A stretch of DNA of 64,000 nt from contig NZ_CP010535.1 in the NCBI RefSeq assembly GCF_001430825.1, positions 352,501 to 416,500 on the forward strand, given 5' to 3'. Below, piece by piece: positions 8,663-17,281 of this stretch; position 1 is the stretch's first letter, and each line of letters begins with the position of its first letter. The position numbers and the translations under genes are program-made. The notes beneath the pieces were generated by a model. That model had not been told where the DNA came from. It ran no database searches and saw only the letters and a list, made by a program, of their open reading frames with translations. Source of the DNA: Sediminicola sp. YIK13. GTDB taxonomy: Bacteria; Bacteroidota; Bacteroidia; Flavobacteriales; Flavobacteriaceae.

Positions 8663-9229
8663 TTAATTCTTCCGCATACGCTTAGGACCGTACCACAACC
8701 AAAAACCGGTAGTGGTAAAAATAAAAAGGGCCACGCCCATTATTGAGGTATAAGCTAGTTTAAATTGCCCATTTTGGGTCCCAAAATAATAGTCGAGCAG
8801 GGAGCCATCATGCAATTTTTCTATATAGTCCCCACGTCGTTTTTCTATTAGCAGTAGTTTTCCCGTGGTGCCATCCAGTTGAACACCCCAAAAATCATCT
8901 ACAAAGGTAAATTTGACTATGCCCTTATCCGTTCTGATTTCCATTCGGTCTACCTCTACATTTGGAGTCGCAGAAATGGAATCCCTATAAATTTTTAATG
9001 CCTTTTGGTGTAGCATATCCATTGGTTGCCAATCTGCCAAATTGGAAGAAACTCCTTTTTGGGTCTCGGCTAAGATATAGCCACCGCTATTTTTTTTCCA
9101 TCCCAACAAGATGCCAGATATGGAAATTATAAAGAAAAAGGAAAATAGCAAAGCGCCCATCGTACGATGCACTTTCCTGAAGATCCTTAATATTCGAGCT
9201 TGTTTTTGTCTTTTAGTAGGATTGGACAT
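8663..9229 (-). CDS. PepSY-associated transmembrane protein
   Basis: A 188-residue inner-membrane protein. A basic N-terminus (KRQKQARILRIFRKVHRTMG) leads into one helix (about 29-48), then an extracytoplasmic segment with a PepSY-like fold, then a second helix (about 157-178) ending in WLWYGPKRMRKN. This is the short form of the PepSY/TM family, whose longer members include siderophore-related membrane reductases. There are conserved histidines at the first helix border (HRTMG). It starts 38 nt after the M14 peptidase gene and is probably co-transcribed with it. Cargo or partner unknown. Confidence 0.75.
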   Translation of the reverse strand: MSNPTKRQKQARILRIFRKVHRTMGALLFSFFFIISISGILLGWKKNSGGYILAETQKGVSSNLADWQPMDMLHQKALKIYRDSISATPNVEVDRMEIRTDKGIVKFTFVDDFWGVQLDGTTGKLLLIEKRRGDYIEKLHDGSLLDYYFGTQNGQFKLAYTSIMGVALFIFTTTGFWLWYGPKRMRKN

Positions 9230-9267
9230 GTATATTTATAGAGAATTTAAAGGGGTTTGGGTCGGTA

Positions 9268-11715
9268 TTAGTTCACCATAAATAAGGCATTTACAAAAAA
9301 GAGTTTGCCATTCTCCCAAAACCCTCGGAACAAAGGGTTGTCTACCATATATACAACTTGACCTCGACCATAATTCTCCACTCCAAAAATTAAGGTTTTC
9401 CCAATTTTTTTCTGTGCCTCACTTCCTGCAAATCCGGCAACGGGCATAGTAGCTTTATCTAGATGAACCACGGTTCCCTTATCCAAGTATTCATAAGCAT
9501 CATCCCCTAATTTTAAGGAAAAATACGTGTCTTTATAGCCATATGCCAAGGGATGTGTTGTGTCTACATTGGTTTTGAAAATAGCACCTGTAATTGCGTT
9601 TTTAATACTTTCTCTTTCAGAAACATCATAGGACTCCAAAGATAGAGTAGTGTCTTTTTTACTTTCCCTTGCTTTTATCCCAAAGCCATTTTCTCCATCA
9701 ATGCCTTTGATAGCTCCTCCCATAGCGATAAGCTTACCTCCACTTTTGACCCAGTCTTTTAAACGTTGTAGCTGACCATCATTAAACGAACTTCCATACC
9801 AACCATTGGGCAGTACCAATACATCGTATTTTGAAAGATCCACTTGTTTCCAATAGTCACTATCCAAAATAGACACAGGATACTTTAATTGTTGCTCAAA
9901 AAAGTGCCAAATCTCCCCAAACTGCAAGGTGCTTGTGGGTTCCCCTGAGAGAACTGCTATTTTTGTATCGGAGACCATCTGTACTGACGAAGATCCAAAA
10001 TCCTTTCCTCCATCTACAAACCCTGTAGTGGTAGCAGTCAAGGACTTATTATTATTTCTCGCTGATGCCTCTAAAAGTTGAAGGAAATCCTTCTTATTCT
10101 TATTGTCCGCATTGGTGATGATCAAGCTTCCCCTATCGTATTTTTTACCACTTAGGGTAAAGGGCTTGTCCGTGTATCGTACGCGTACTCCTTCTTTTAA
10201 AAGTTCTGCCAGAAAACGTGCGTCGTCCATACTGTTCCAATCGGTGATATAGGCATATGCCTGGGGATCAAGAGGCGTATCCGTATTTTTTTCCGTGGCA
10301 TATGAACTGTTCCCCACTAAACTTTCGGAAGCAATTGCGTCCAATCCATAGGCATAGGGTAGTGACCAGGCGGTAATGTCATAGGTCAAGGAATCACTTA
10401 ATTTTGCATTGGGCTCAAATAACACTTTTACCAAAGTTCCTTTTGTTTGATTGGTGGAGATGACCAAACTGTTGGATGATGTTTTTGAACTTCCTGATTT
10501 TCCCGAGGCATAATCAAACCCTTTGACAGAAGAGCCGTTGCCTGAACCGTATACAATTTGATGTTGGTCTAGAAGTGTGGTAAGTGCCCTTATTTTATCT
10601 GCGTCCCCATTAAGGACATAGCTCTTATACTTGTAATTCTTTGGCTGATAAAATTTCCTGAATTCATCATTTAATTTTTTGGAGTTGCCTGCAGCCACCT
10701 CAACCGTAGAAATCCCAGTGGTAAAGTGGTGATCAATTCTGTCCTTAAGGGTAAGGGTGTCTCCAATACCAGTGATTATTCCCAAACCTGCACGCCCACT
10801 GCCCCCTTGTTCGTAGGTCATTCCAATGGAACCATTGTACATGGGATACGTGTCTCCGTAACTGGGATATAAAAGGTCAAAAACTTCCTTTGTAAAGTAG
10901 AACCAACCTTTCGCGTCAAAATATTTCGCATGGTTCTTGCCAATGGTGACCTGAAAATCCCTTTGGAAATCTGTGATCACTTCATGGAAGGGTTCTGCTG
11001 CGGGCGCAAAATAATATGGGTTGTTCACACCTTGTTCATGGAAGTCTACATGAACATGCGGCAGCCACTGGTTGTACATTTTTAAACGCTGTTGACTTTC
11101 TACTTGTGTTAGCCATGCCCAATCCCGGTTTAGGTCGAACATATAGTGGTTGGCTCTGCCACTTAGCCAACCTTCGCGGTGCTCCTTGCTATTGGGGTCA
11201 ACATTGTTGGGTGTATTTTTATTTTCATTATACCAATTGACATAGCGGTCACGGCCATCGGGATTGATACAGGGATCTATGATCACTACCGTATTTTCCA
11301 AATAGTCCGCTTTATTGGTCAAAAGTTCGTAAATGGTCTGCATGGAGGCTTCGGTACTTACACTTTCATTCCCGTGCACGTTATAACTCAACCAAACAAT
11401 TGCTTTTGAAGAATTTCCTGTACCTGTGGTGCTTTTTAGATGGTCTTCCCTGATGCTCTCGATGTTTTTAATATTAGTAGCGGAGGACACATAGGCCAGT
11501 ATAAGAGGCCTGCGCTCATTTGTTTTGCCATACGTGGTAAGCTGTACACGATCAGCCGCTGCTTCTGCCAGATATTCGTAATAATCCACTACTTCATGAT
11601 GACGGGTAAATTGAGTTCCCAATTCGTATCCTAAAAATTCCGATGGGGATTTTATTTCTTGGGATATGTTTGTTAGTGAATATAAAAAACAGGCAAATAG
11701 TAATAAGTGCTTCAT
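9268..11715 (-). CDS. Exported M14-family zinc metallopeptidase
   Basis: An 815-residue exported carboxypeptidase-like enzyme. A signal peptide ends near SLTNIS. The M14 catalytic domain covers roughly residues 25-360: zinc ligands His114 and Glu117 in HGNE, His226 in VDFHEQ, and catalytic Glu302 in GMTYEQGG, all present. The C-terminal 400 residues hold a glutamine-amidotransferase-like fold (VLPNGWYGSSF, GGKLIAMGGAI) seen in large Bacteroidota M14 proteins. It probably trims peptides in the periplasm or at the cell surface; the substrate is not known. It is upstream of and near the PepSY gene. Confidence 0.88.
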   Translation of the reverse strand: MKHLLLFACFLYSLTNISQEIKSPSEFLGYELGTQFTRHHEVVDYYEYLAEAAADRVQLTTYGKTNERRPLILAYVSSATNIKNIESIREDHLKSTTGTGNSSKAIVWLSYNVHGNESVSTEASMQTIYELLTNKADYLENTVVIIDPCINPDGRDRYVNWYNENKNTPNNVDPNSKEHREGWLSGRANHYMFDLNRDWAWLTQVESQQRLKMYNQWLPHVHVDFHEQGVNNPYYFAPAAEPFHEVITDFQRDFQVTIGKNHAKYFDAKGWFYFTKEVFDLLYPSYGDTYPMYNGSIGMTYEQGGSGRAGLGIITGIGDTLTLKDRIDHHFTTGISTVEVAAGNSKKLNDEFRKFYQPKNYKYKSYVLNGDADKIRALTTLLDQHQIVYGSGNGSSVKGFDYASGKSGSSKTSSNSLVISTNQTKGTLVKVLFEPNAKLSDSLTYDITAWSLPYAYGLDAIASESLVGNSSYATEKNTDTPLDPQAYAYITDWNSMDDARFLAELLKEGVRVRYTDKPFTLSGKKYDRGSLIITNADNKNKKDFLQLLEASARNNNKSLTATTTGFVDGGKDFGSSSVQMVSDTKIAVLSGEPTSTLQFGEIWHFFEQQLKYPVSILDSDYWKQVDLSKYDVLVLPNGWYGSSFNDGQLQRLKDWVKSGGKLIAMGGAIKGIDGENGFGIKARESKKDTTLSLESYDVSERESIKNAITGAIFKTNVDTTHPLAYGYKDTYFSLKLGDDAYEYLDKGTVVHLDKATMPVAGFAGSEAQKKIGKTLIFGVENYGRGQVVYMVDNPLFRGFWENGKLFFVNALFMVN

Positions 11716-11741
11716 ATTGGGAACTGTGCTTGGTTATTTTC

Positions 11742-11749
11742 CAAATCTA
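11742..11749 (-). promoter_or_regulatory. -7 promoter box (TAGATTTG) of the M14 gene
   Basis: TAGATTTG on the minus strand matches TAnnTTTG and ends 26 nt before the M14 ATG. No -33 box at standard spacing. Confidence 0.4.
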
Positions 11750-11842
11750 ACAATAACTGTACAATTTGTAAACAACTTAACGTATTTTTAGGAACTCAAA
11801 ATTTCAATAATTTTAACTTTACCCAGATTTTAAGCTGCCTAT

Positions 11843-13447
11843 ATGAAAAGCGACTGTATACCTTTTAAAAAAACAGGTTATTTTTCCAATCTGATATGTG
11901 ATTACTTGGACCAAAAAGAAAGTCTGCAGCCTTTTTATAATAGATTTCCAAACCTAGATAATTTTAAGGACCAATTATTGGAGAAACAGGCCAATTTTCC
12001 GTTGGAAAATAGGGAAGTGCTTCATAGTGCGATAAAAGAGCAGTATGCCAGTACGACTATTTCGAGATCAACCGAGCTTCATATAGAATTGTTGAAGGAC
12101 AATTCTACCTTCACTGTAGTAACCGGACATCAATTAAATCTATTTACCGGACCGCTGTACTTTTTATATAAAATTATTTCAACCATTAACTTAACACAGC
12201 AATTAAAGGAGGCATATCCCAATTACAATTTTGTACCTGTTTATTGGATGGCCACCGAAGATCATGATTTTGACGAGATCAATTACTTTAATTTCAAGGG
12301 TAAAAAATTGCAGTGGAACAAGAAGGCATCTGGTGCCGTAGGCCACCTAAAAACGGATGGTCTGGATGATGTTTATGATATGCTATCCATGGAAATTGGA
12401 ATAGGTCAAAATGCAGAAGAGTTAAAGGCTTTATTCAAGAGCTCTTATTTGGAACACGATAACCTTACCGATGCCACACGATTTTTGGCCAATGAACTTT
12501 TCGGAGATTATGGGTTGGTCATTGTAGATGGCGATGATAGGGAACTCAAAAAATTATTGGTGCCCTACGCTAAAAAGGACATCCTTGAAAATGTATCCTA
12601 CAAAGCTGTCCACAATACCGCACACAGGTTAGCGCAGTTAGAGGAGAATTACGGTATTCAGGTAAACCCGAGGGAAATCAATTATTTTTATTTAAAAGAT
12701 GGACTTAGGGAGCGCATCATTGAAAAGGACGGATCTTACTACATTAATGATACTGTTTTAAGTTTTACCGAAAAGGAGCTGTTGGAAGAACTAAAAAGTT
12801 ATCCAGAGCGTTTTTCTCCCAACGTGATTTCCAGACCCTTGTACCAAGAAATTATTTTACCTAATCTATGTTATATAGGGGGAGGTGGGGAGCTGGCATA
12901 TTGGTTGGAATTGAAATCCTCCTTTGAAGAAATGGGTGTAACTTTTCCAATCTTGCTATTGAGGAACTCAGCCTTGATCATAACGCAAAAACAGGATGAC
13001 AAATTAACAAAGCTCAATTTGGATATCGCCGATCTGTTTTTAAAGCAAAGTAGTTTTATCAATAAAAAGATAAGGACCATATCTAATATTGATATAGACT
13101 TTTCACCACAAAGACAACATTTGCTAGAGCAGTTCCAGGGACTTTACAACTTGGCAGCACAAACGGACAAGTCCTTTTTTGGGGCAGTGAAGGCTCAAGA
13201 GGTAAAACAGCTCAAAGGTCTTGACAATTTGGAAAAGAGGCTGTTAAAGGCCCAGAAACGAAAGTTGAAAGATCATGTAGTGCGTATGACGGAAATACAG
13301 AATGAGTTGTTTCCCAATAAATCCCTACAAGAACGCAATTTGAATTTTTCGGAACTTTATTTGGAATACGGCGAAGTACTGATTCCTGTTCTTATGAGTT
13401 CATTAAAACCACTGTCCGCCGAGTTTGCCGTACTGACGATGGATTAA
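11843..13447 (+). CDS. bshC: Bacillithiol biosynthesis cysteine-adding enzyme BshC
   Basis: A 534-residue cytoplasmic protein that adds cysteine to glucosaminyl-malate in the last step of bacillithiol synthesis. The family signatures are clear: GHQLNLFTGP at residues 95-104, WMATEDHDFDE at 135-145, and a glycine-rich GGGGELAYW segment near 350. A long coiled-coil helix follows (about residues 425-490), as in BshC structures. Length is normal for the family. bshA and bshB are not in the window, which is usual because the genes are often scattered. It is convergent with the PNPOx gene. Confidence 0.93.
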   Translation: MKSDCIPFKKTGYFSNLICDYLDQKESLQPFYNRFPNLDNFKDQLLEKQANFPLENREVLHSAIKEQYASTTISRSTELHIELLKDNSTFTVVTGHQLNLFTGPLYFLYKIISTINLTQQLKEAYPNYNFVPVYWMATEDHDFDEINYFNFKGKKLQWNKKASGAVGHLKTDGLDDVYDMLSMEIGIGQNAEELKALFKSSYLEHDNLTDATRFLANELFGDYGLVIVDGDDRELKKLLVPYAKKDILENVSYKAVHNTAHRLAQLEENYGIQVNPREINYFYLKDGLRERIIEKDGSYYINDTVLSFTEKELLEELKSYPERFSPNVISRPLYQEIILPNLCYIGGGGELAYWLELKSSFEEMGVTFPILLLRNSALIITQKQDDKLTKLNLDIADLFLKQSSFINKKIRTISNIDIDFSPQRQHLLEQFQGLYNLAAQTDKSFFGAVKAQEVKQLKGLDNLEKRLLKAQKRKLKDHVVRMTEIQNELFPNKSLQERNLNFSELYLEYGEVLIPVLMSSLKPLSAEFAVLTMD

Positions 13448-13488
13448 TTGTTCAAAGGGGGTAAGGGCCAATTATCTAGCATTGAATT

Positions 13489-14034
13489 TTAAGGGACTAA
13501 AAATTGCCCTTCCCAATCGGATTCTTCTTTGGAGTATCTAACCCTAATATGATTAGGTCTTTTTAGTTTTAAATATTCTATTTTAAAAGGATGGATCTCC
13601 ACCACACAGAAATGATGCTCATCATTTAAATATTCCACAATATCAGGATTTTTGATTTCCTTTCCTGGTGCCTCTGAGGTAGTGTAATCTCTTTTAGATT
13701 CTTCAGGAACAGCATCCCAGAGTAATTTTTTACTAGCAGTGTCATTGTTCACTATGGCTAAACCCTCAATGCGTAATTGCAATAGTTTTTCCGGGTGATA
13801 GAACAGTAAGCTTACTTTTTTATTTTCTTTTATATGGGTGATTTTTTTTGAACGCTTATCGGTGAAAAAAGTGAGGATCAGATCATCCGTGGCCTGGCGA
13901 AGGACAATAGTTCGTAGCCGGGCTACATTATCCAGTCCTACCGTAGCTAGGGTACAGTACCGGAAAGGATGCCCTTTTTCGGTTGCTCCTTTTTGAATTT
14001 CCTCTTGTAGCTCTCTAAAAAACGTTGATTCCAT
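13489..14034 (-). CDS. Pyridoxamine 5'-phosphate oxidase family flavoprotein
   Basis: A 181-residue split-barrel protein. RYCTLATVGLDNVARLRTIVLR (residues 25-46) is the strand-turn-strand start of the PNPOx-like fold, followed by LTFFTDKRSKK and VSLLFYHPEKLLQLRIEG, which in the family build the FMN pocket. The typical C-terminal RxxL... tail of true PdxH is missing, so I would call it an FMN-dependent general stress or Alr4036-like protein rather than pyridoxal phosphate synthase. It is monocistronic, convergent with bshC. Confidence 0.8.
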   Translation of the reverse strand: MESTFFRELQEEIQKGATEKGHPFRYCTLATVGLDNVARLRTIVLRQATDDLILTFFTDKRSKKITHIKENKKVSLLFYHPEKLLQLRIEGLAIVNNDTASKKLLWDAVPEESKRDYTTSEAPGKEIKNPDIVEYLNDEHHFCVVEIHPFKIEYLKLKRPNHIRVRYSKEESDWEGQFLVP

Positions 14035-14161
14035 GTGCCCTTATTTTCACTAATAAAGATAAAAAATAAAAGAACAGGGTAGGGTATTTTGTTTATAAGT
14101 TGTTTAGTGTATAGACAGTGCATAAAGCATAAGTTTCAAATAATAGTAGTTAGGTTAGTTT

Positions 14162-14179
14162 TCCCAATGAAGATTGGGA
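14162..14179 (+). ncRNA. Hairpin of a possible small RNA (3' part)
   Basis: TCCCAAT and ATTGGGA form a perfect 7-bp stem around GAAG. It lies 8 nt before a strong terminator that has no protein gene in front of it on this strand. The 5' end of any transcript cannot be placed; this is an inference from structure only. Confidence 0.35.
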
Positions 14180-14186
14180 TCGATTT

Positions 14187-14218
14187 AAAAGCTCGGGGTG
14201 GTTTCCGGGCTTTTTTTT
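14187..14218 (+). terminator. Orphan intrinsic terminator
   Basis: AAAAGCTCGG pairs with CCGGGCTTTT (10 bp, one G-T pair, 8-nt loop) and runs into eight T. The gene on the left points away, and the decarboxylase on the right starts downstream, so nothing annotated ends here. Confidence 0.75.
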
Positions 14219-14274
14219 GTTTGGATTTGTAGTAAATCAGAGTTGCCTTCCACTTAAAAAGTAACTCAAAACAT

Positions 14275-14282
14275 TACCTTTG
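14275..14282 (+). promoter_or_regulatory. -7 promoter box (TACCTTTG) of the PLP decarboxylase gene
   Basis: TACCTTTG matches TAnnTTTG. Its last three bases include the TTG that could be read as an upstream start codon; because it is the promoter box, the ATG 18 nt further on is the real start. Confidence 0.5.
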
Positions 14283-14300
14283 CCAAAAGACCTTGGCCAA

Positions 14301-15671
14301 ATGCACAATATAGATATACAACTGGTGGAAATGACCCTGGATGTCATGAAATATGTCATCAATAGAATAACTAAAACCGCACCAGAATTGGGGCAACCTA
14401 AAAAAGAAGAGGAATTGAGAAGTTTGGTGGGGGAAACCATTACTTCAGCTGGCATAGGTGGAGAGAAAGCCTTTGATCTTTTCAAAGATGTTTTAATAAA
14501 GGCAACAGTCCCTATTGATCACCCCAGACATTTGGCCTTTGTGCCGGCATCCCCGACAAGAGCTGCTATTATGTTTGATTTGGTCACATCGGCTTCCAGT
14601 ATCCACGGGGCCTATTGGATGGAAGGGGCAGGAGGTATTTTCTGTGAAAACGAGGCCATGAAATGGTTGGTATCCCTAGCCGGGCTTCCAGAACCGGCCT
14701 TTGGAGTATTTACAAGTGGCGGTACGGCAGCTAATTTGTCTGCCATGGTAACGGCACGTGAGAACTGGAGAAAGAACAAGGACAATCTCAATGAAAAGGC
14801 CCTTATAATTACCTCCAGCGGGGCACATTCCTCCATTAAGTCCATGGCTAAGGTGATAGATGCCGATGTTGTTTTGGTAGAAACCGAAGACAGTATGTCG
14901 GCAGAAATGTTGTCCGACGCTTTAAAGGAGCTAACGCCCCACCAAAGAAAAAGACTTTTCGCCATTGTTGCCACGGGGGGTACTACCAATGCAGGCATCA
15001 TTGATGACCTCGATGGGATTGCCACAATTTGTGAGCAGGAAAATATTTGGTTTCATGTGGATGCTGCTTATGGCGGCGGAGCCTTGGCCTCTAAATTGGC
15101 CAGACCACTTTTTAAGGGGATAGAACGTGCCAACAGCATTACCATAGATCCACATAAATGGCTGTTCTCGCCATACGACTGTGGGGCGATACTTTATAAA
15201 AACCCAGAATTGGCAAAAGAGGCACATTCCCAGGAAGGGTCCTATTTGGATATTTTCAAGGATGAAGGAGCACATGGGTTTAATCCTTCTGATTACCAGA
15301 TCCAATTGACACGAAGGGTAAGGGGGCTACCCTTATGGTTTTCCTTGGCCATGCACGGAACCGATAAGTATGAATGGGCCGTTCAACAAGGCATAGAACT
15401 CGCAAACCTCGCAGGAAGGATTATCCAAGACAGCCCGATAGTAGAACTGGTAAGGGAGCCAAGTCTTTCATGTGTACTGTTCAGAAGAAAGGATTGGTCA
15501 CCAGATGATTACAGAAATTGGACCTACAAAAACCATAGGGACGGATTTGCATTGGTCACCCCAACAAAATGGAAGCATCAAGGGGTTTATGAAACCGTTG
15601 CCCGCTTCTGTTTTATAAACCCAGATACCACTGAATCTGATATAAGGGCCATTTTAGATTCTATGAAATAG
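14301..15671 (+). CDS. Pyridoxal-dependent (group II) decarboxylase / aspartate aminotransferase family protein
   Basis: A 456-residue PLP enzyme of the aromatic-amino-acid/glutamate decarboxylase fold. FTSGGTAANLSAM binds the cofactor phosphate, HVDAAYGGGAL carries the Asp that holds the PLP ring nitrogen, and SITIDPHKWLFSPYDCG contains the Schiff-base lysine. A PTSPTRA-like substrate-loop region (FVPASPTRAA) is near residue 86. The substrate could be an aromatic amino acid, glutamate, aspartate or diaminobutyrate; the sequence does not decide. I chose the ATG (MHNIDIQ) over a TTG seven codons earlier that lies within a -7 promoter box. The gene seems monocistronic. Confidence 0.87.
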   Translation: MHNIDIQLVEMTLDVMKYVINRITKTAPELGQPKKEEELRSLVGETITSAGIGGEKAFDLFKDVLIKATVPIDHPRHLAFVPASPTRAAIMFDLVTSASSIHGAYWMEGAGGIFCENEAMKWLVSLAGLPEPAFGVFTSGGTAANLSAMVTARENWRKNKDNLNEKALIITSSGAHSSIKSMAKVIDADVVLVETEDSMSAEMLSDALKELTPHQRKRLFAIVATGGTTNAGIIDDLDGIATICEQENIWFHVDAAYGGGALASKLARPLFKGIERANSITIDPHKWLFSPYDCGAILYKNPELAKEAHSQEGSYLDIFKDEGAHGFNPSDYQIQLTRRVRGLPLWFSLAMHGTDKYEWAVQQGIELANLAGRIIQDSPIVELVREPSLSCVLFRRKDWSPDDYRNWTYKNHRDGFALVTPTKWKHQGVYETVARFCFINPDTTESDIRAILDSMK

Positions 15672-15735
15672 GCCTAATGTCGAAAATTCCTAAAAAATTA
15701 TTGCCCTCTAAACTTTCCGTTTTTCAATTTAATAC

Positions 15736-15743
15736 TATTTTTG
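15736..15743 (+). promoter_or_regulatory. -7 promoter box (TATTTTTG) of guaA
   Basis: TATTTTTG matches TAnnTTTG and ends 3 nt before the guaA ATG, implying a leaderless mRNA. A TTG two codons before the ATG is part of this box and is not the start. Confidence 0.5.
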
Positions 15744-15746
15744 CCC

Positions 15747-17279
15747 ATGCAAAATAACGTCCTCATTTTAGATTTTGGTTCTCAGTACACACAACTCATC
15801 GCAAGAAGGGTTAGGGAACTGAATATTTTCTGCGAAATTAAACCTTACAACCATTTACCTGAAGATCTTTCAGAATACAAAGCGGTAATCCTATCTGGTT
15901 CTCCTTTTTCTGTTAGGGCAGAAGATGCTCCCCATCCGGACTTATCTCAAATCAGAGGCAAAAAGCCACTTTTGGGTGTGTGTTATGGGGCACAATATTT
16001 GGCCCATTTTAATGGTGGGAGCGTAGAAGGATCAAACACAAGAGAGTACGGTAGGGCCAAATTGTCCTATGTAAAGGAAAACGAACCGTTTTTTGACAAA
16101 ATTTCCAAGGGAAGTCAAGTTTGGATGAGCCATGCTGATACCATTAAGGAACTGCCCGAGAATACGACGAGATTGGCAAGTACGCACGATGTGGAAAATG
16201 CGGCTTATAAGTTTAATGGAGAGGAGTCCTATGCCATACAGTTTCATCCTGAGGTGTACCATACAACAGATGGCAAGCAGCTATTAGAGAATTTTCTGGT
16301 TCATATTGCTGGGGTTGCACAGACTTGGACACCTGACGCTTTTGTAGAAACAACTGTAACGGAACTGAAAAGTAAAATAGGTCAGGATAAAGTGATATTG
16401 GGACTTTCAGGAGGAGTAGATTCTACTGTGGCGGCCATTTTATTGCACAAGGCCATTGGAAAGCATTTGCATTGCATCTTTGTGAACAATGGGCTTTTGA
16501 GAAAAAACGAATTCGAGGATGTGTTGCACCAGTATAAAGATATGGGGCTTAATGTTAAGGGAGTAGATGCTTCGGCACGCTTTTTGGATGCATTGGCTGG
16601 AGAGAGTGATCCAGAGAAAAAAAGGAAAGCGATCGGAAGGGTCTTTATTGAGGTTTTTGATGATGAATCACATTTGGTTGAAGATGCCAAATGGTTGGCA
16701 CAAGGAACCATTTATCCTGATGTTATAGAATCGGTTTCGGCAACTGGAGGTCCTTCAGCAACCATTAAAAGTCATCATAACGTAGGTGGTCTGCCCGATT
16801 TTATGAAATTAAATGTAGTGGAGCCATTGCGAATGTTGTTCAAGGATGAGGTTCGTAGAGTGGGTGCCAGTATGGGTATTGATAAGGCTTTATTGGGAAG
16901 GCATCCCTTCCCTGGCCCTGGATTGGCAATAAGAATCCTAGGGGATATTACCCCAGAAAAAGTAGCTATTTTACAAGAAGTTGATGCTATTTTTATCAAT
17001 GGGTTAAAAGAATGGGGACTTTATGACAAGGTGTGGCAGGCCGGAGCAATGCTTTTGCCCGTAAATAGTGTAGGGGTAATGGGCGATGAAAGGACTTACG
17101 AAAAATGTGTAGCTTTAAGAGCTGTGGAGAGTACAGATGGAATGACGGCAGATTGGGTTAATTTACCTTATGAGTTCTTGCAGAAAACGTCTAATGATAT
17201 TATTAATAAGGTAAGGGGGGTAAATAGAGTAGTATATGATATAAGCTCTAAACCACCCGCAACCATAGAATGGGAATAG
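15747..17279 (+). CDS. guaA: GMP synthase (glutamine-hydrolysing)
   Basis: A 510-residue two-domain enzyme turning XMP into GMP with ATP and glutamine. The N-terminal class I amidotransferase has its nucleophile Cys79 in GVCYGAQ and the FHPEVYHT histidine-glutamate pair. The ATP pyrophosphatase domain has the PP-loop SGGVDST at 221-227, and the C-terminal dimerisation domain ends with KPPATIEWE, the usual GuaA ending. All catalytic parts are intact. A LysM gene starts within or just after its stop codon, so the two are probably co-transcribed. guaC, the reverse direction of purine flow, lies 14 kb away. Confidence 0.97.
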   Translation: MQNNVLILDFGSQYTQLIARRVRELNIFCEIKPYNHLPEDLSEYKAVILSGSPFSVRAEDAPHPDLSQIRGKKPLLGVCYGAQYLAHFNGGSVEGSNTREYGRAKLSYVKENEPFFDKISKGSQVWMSHADTIKELPENTTRLASTHDVENAAYKFNGEESYAIQFHPEVYHTTDGKQLLENFLVHIAGVAQTWTPDAFVETTVTELKSKIGQDKVILGLSGGVDSTVAAILLHKAIGKHLHCIFVNNGLLRKNEFEDVLHQYKDMGLNVKGVDASARFLDALAGESDPEKKRKAIGRVFIEVFDDESHLVEDAKWLAQGTIYPDVIESVSATGGPSATIKSHHNVGGLPDFMKLNVVEPLRMLFKDEVRRVGASMGIDKALLGRHPFPGPGLAIRILGDITPEKVAILQEVDAIFINGLKEWGLYDKVWQAGAMLLPVNSVGVMGDERTYEKCVALRAVESTDGMTADWVNLPYEFLQKTSNDIINKVRGVNRVVYDISSKPPATIEWE

Positions 17280-17281
17280 GA

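Noticed and set aside
14280-14300. TTG start adding seven codons to the PLP decarboxylase
   Set aside because: The TTG is part of the TACCTTTG -7 box, so it would lie upstream of the transcription start.
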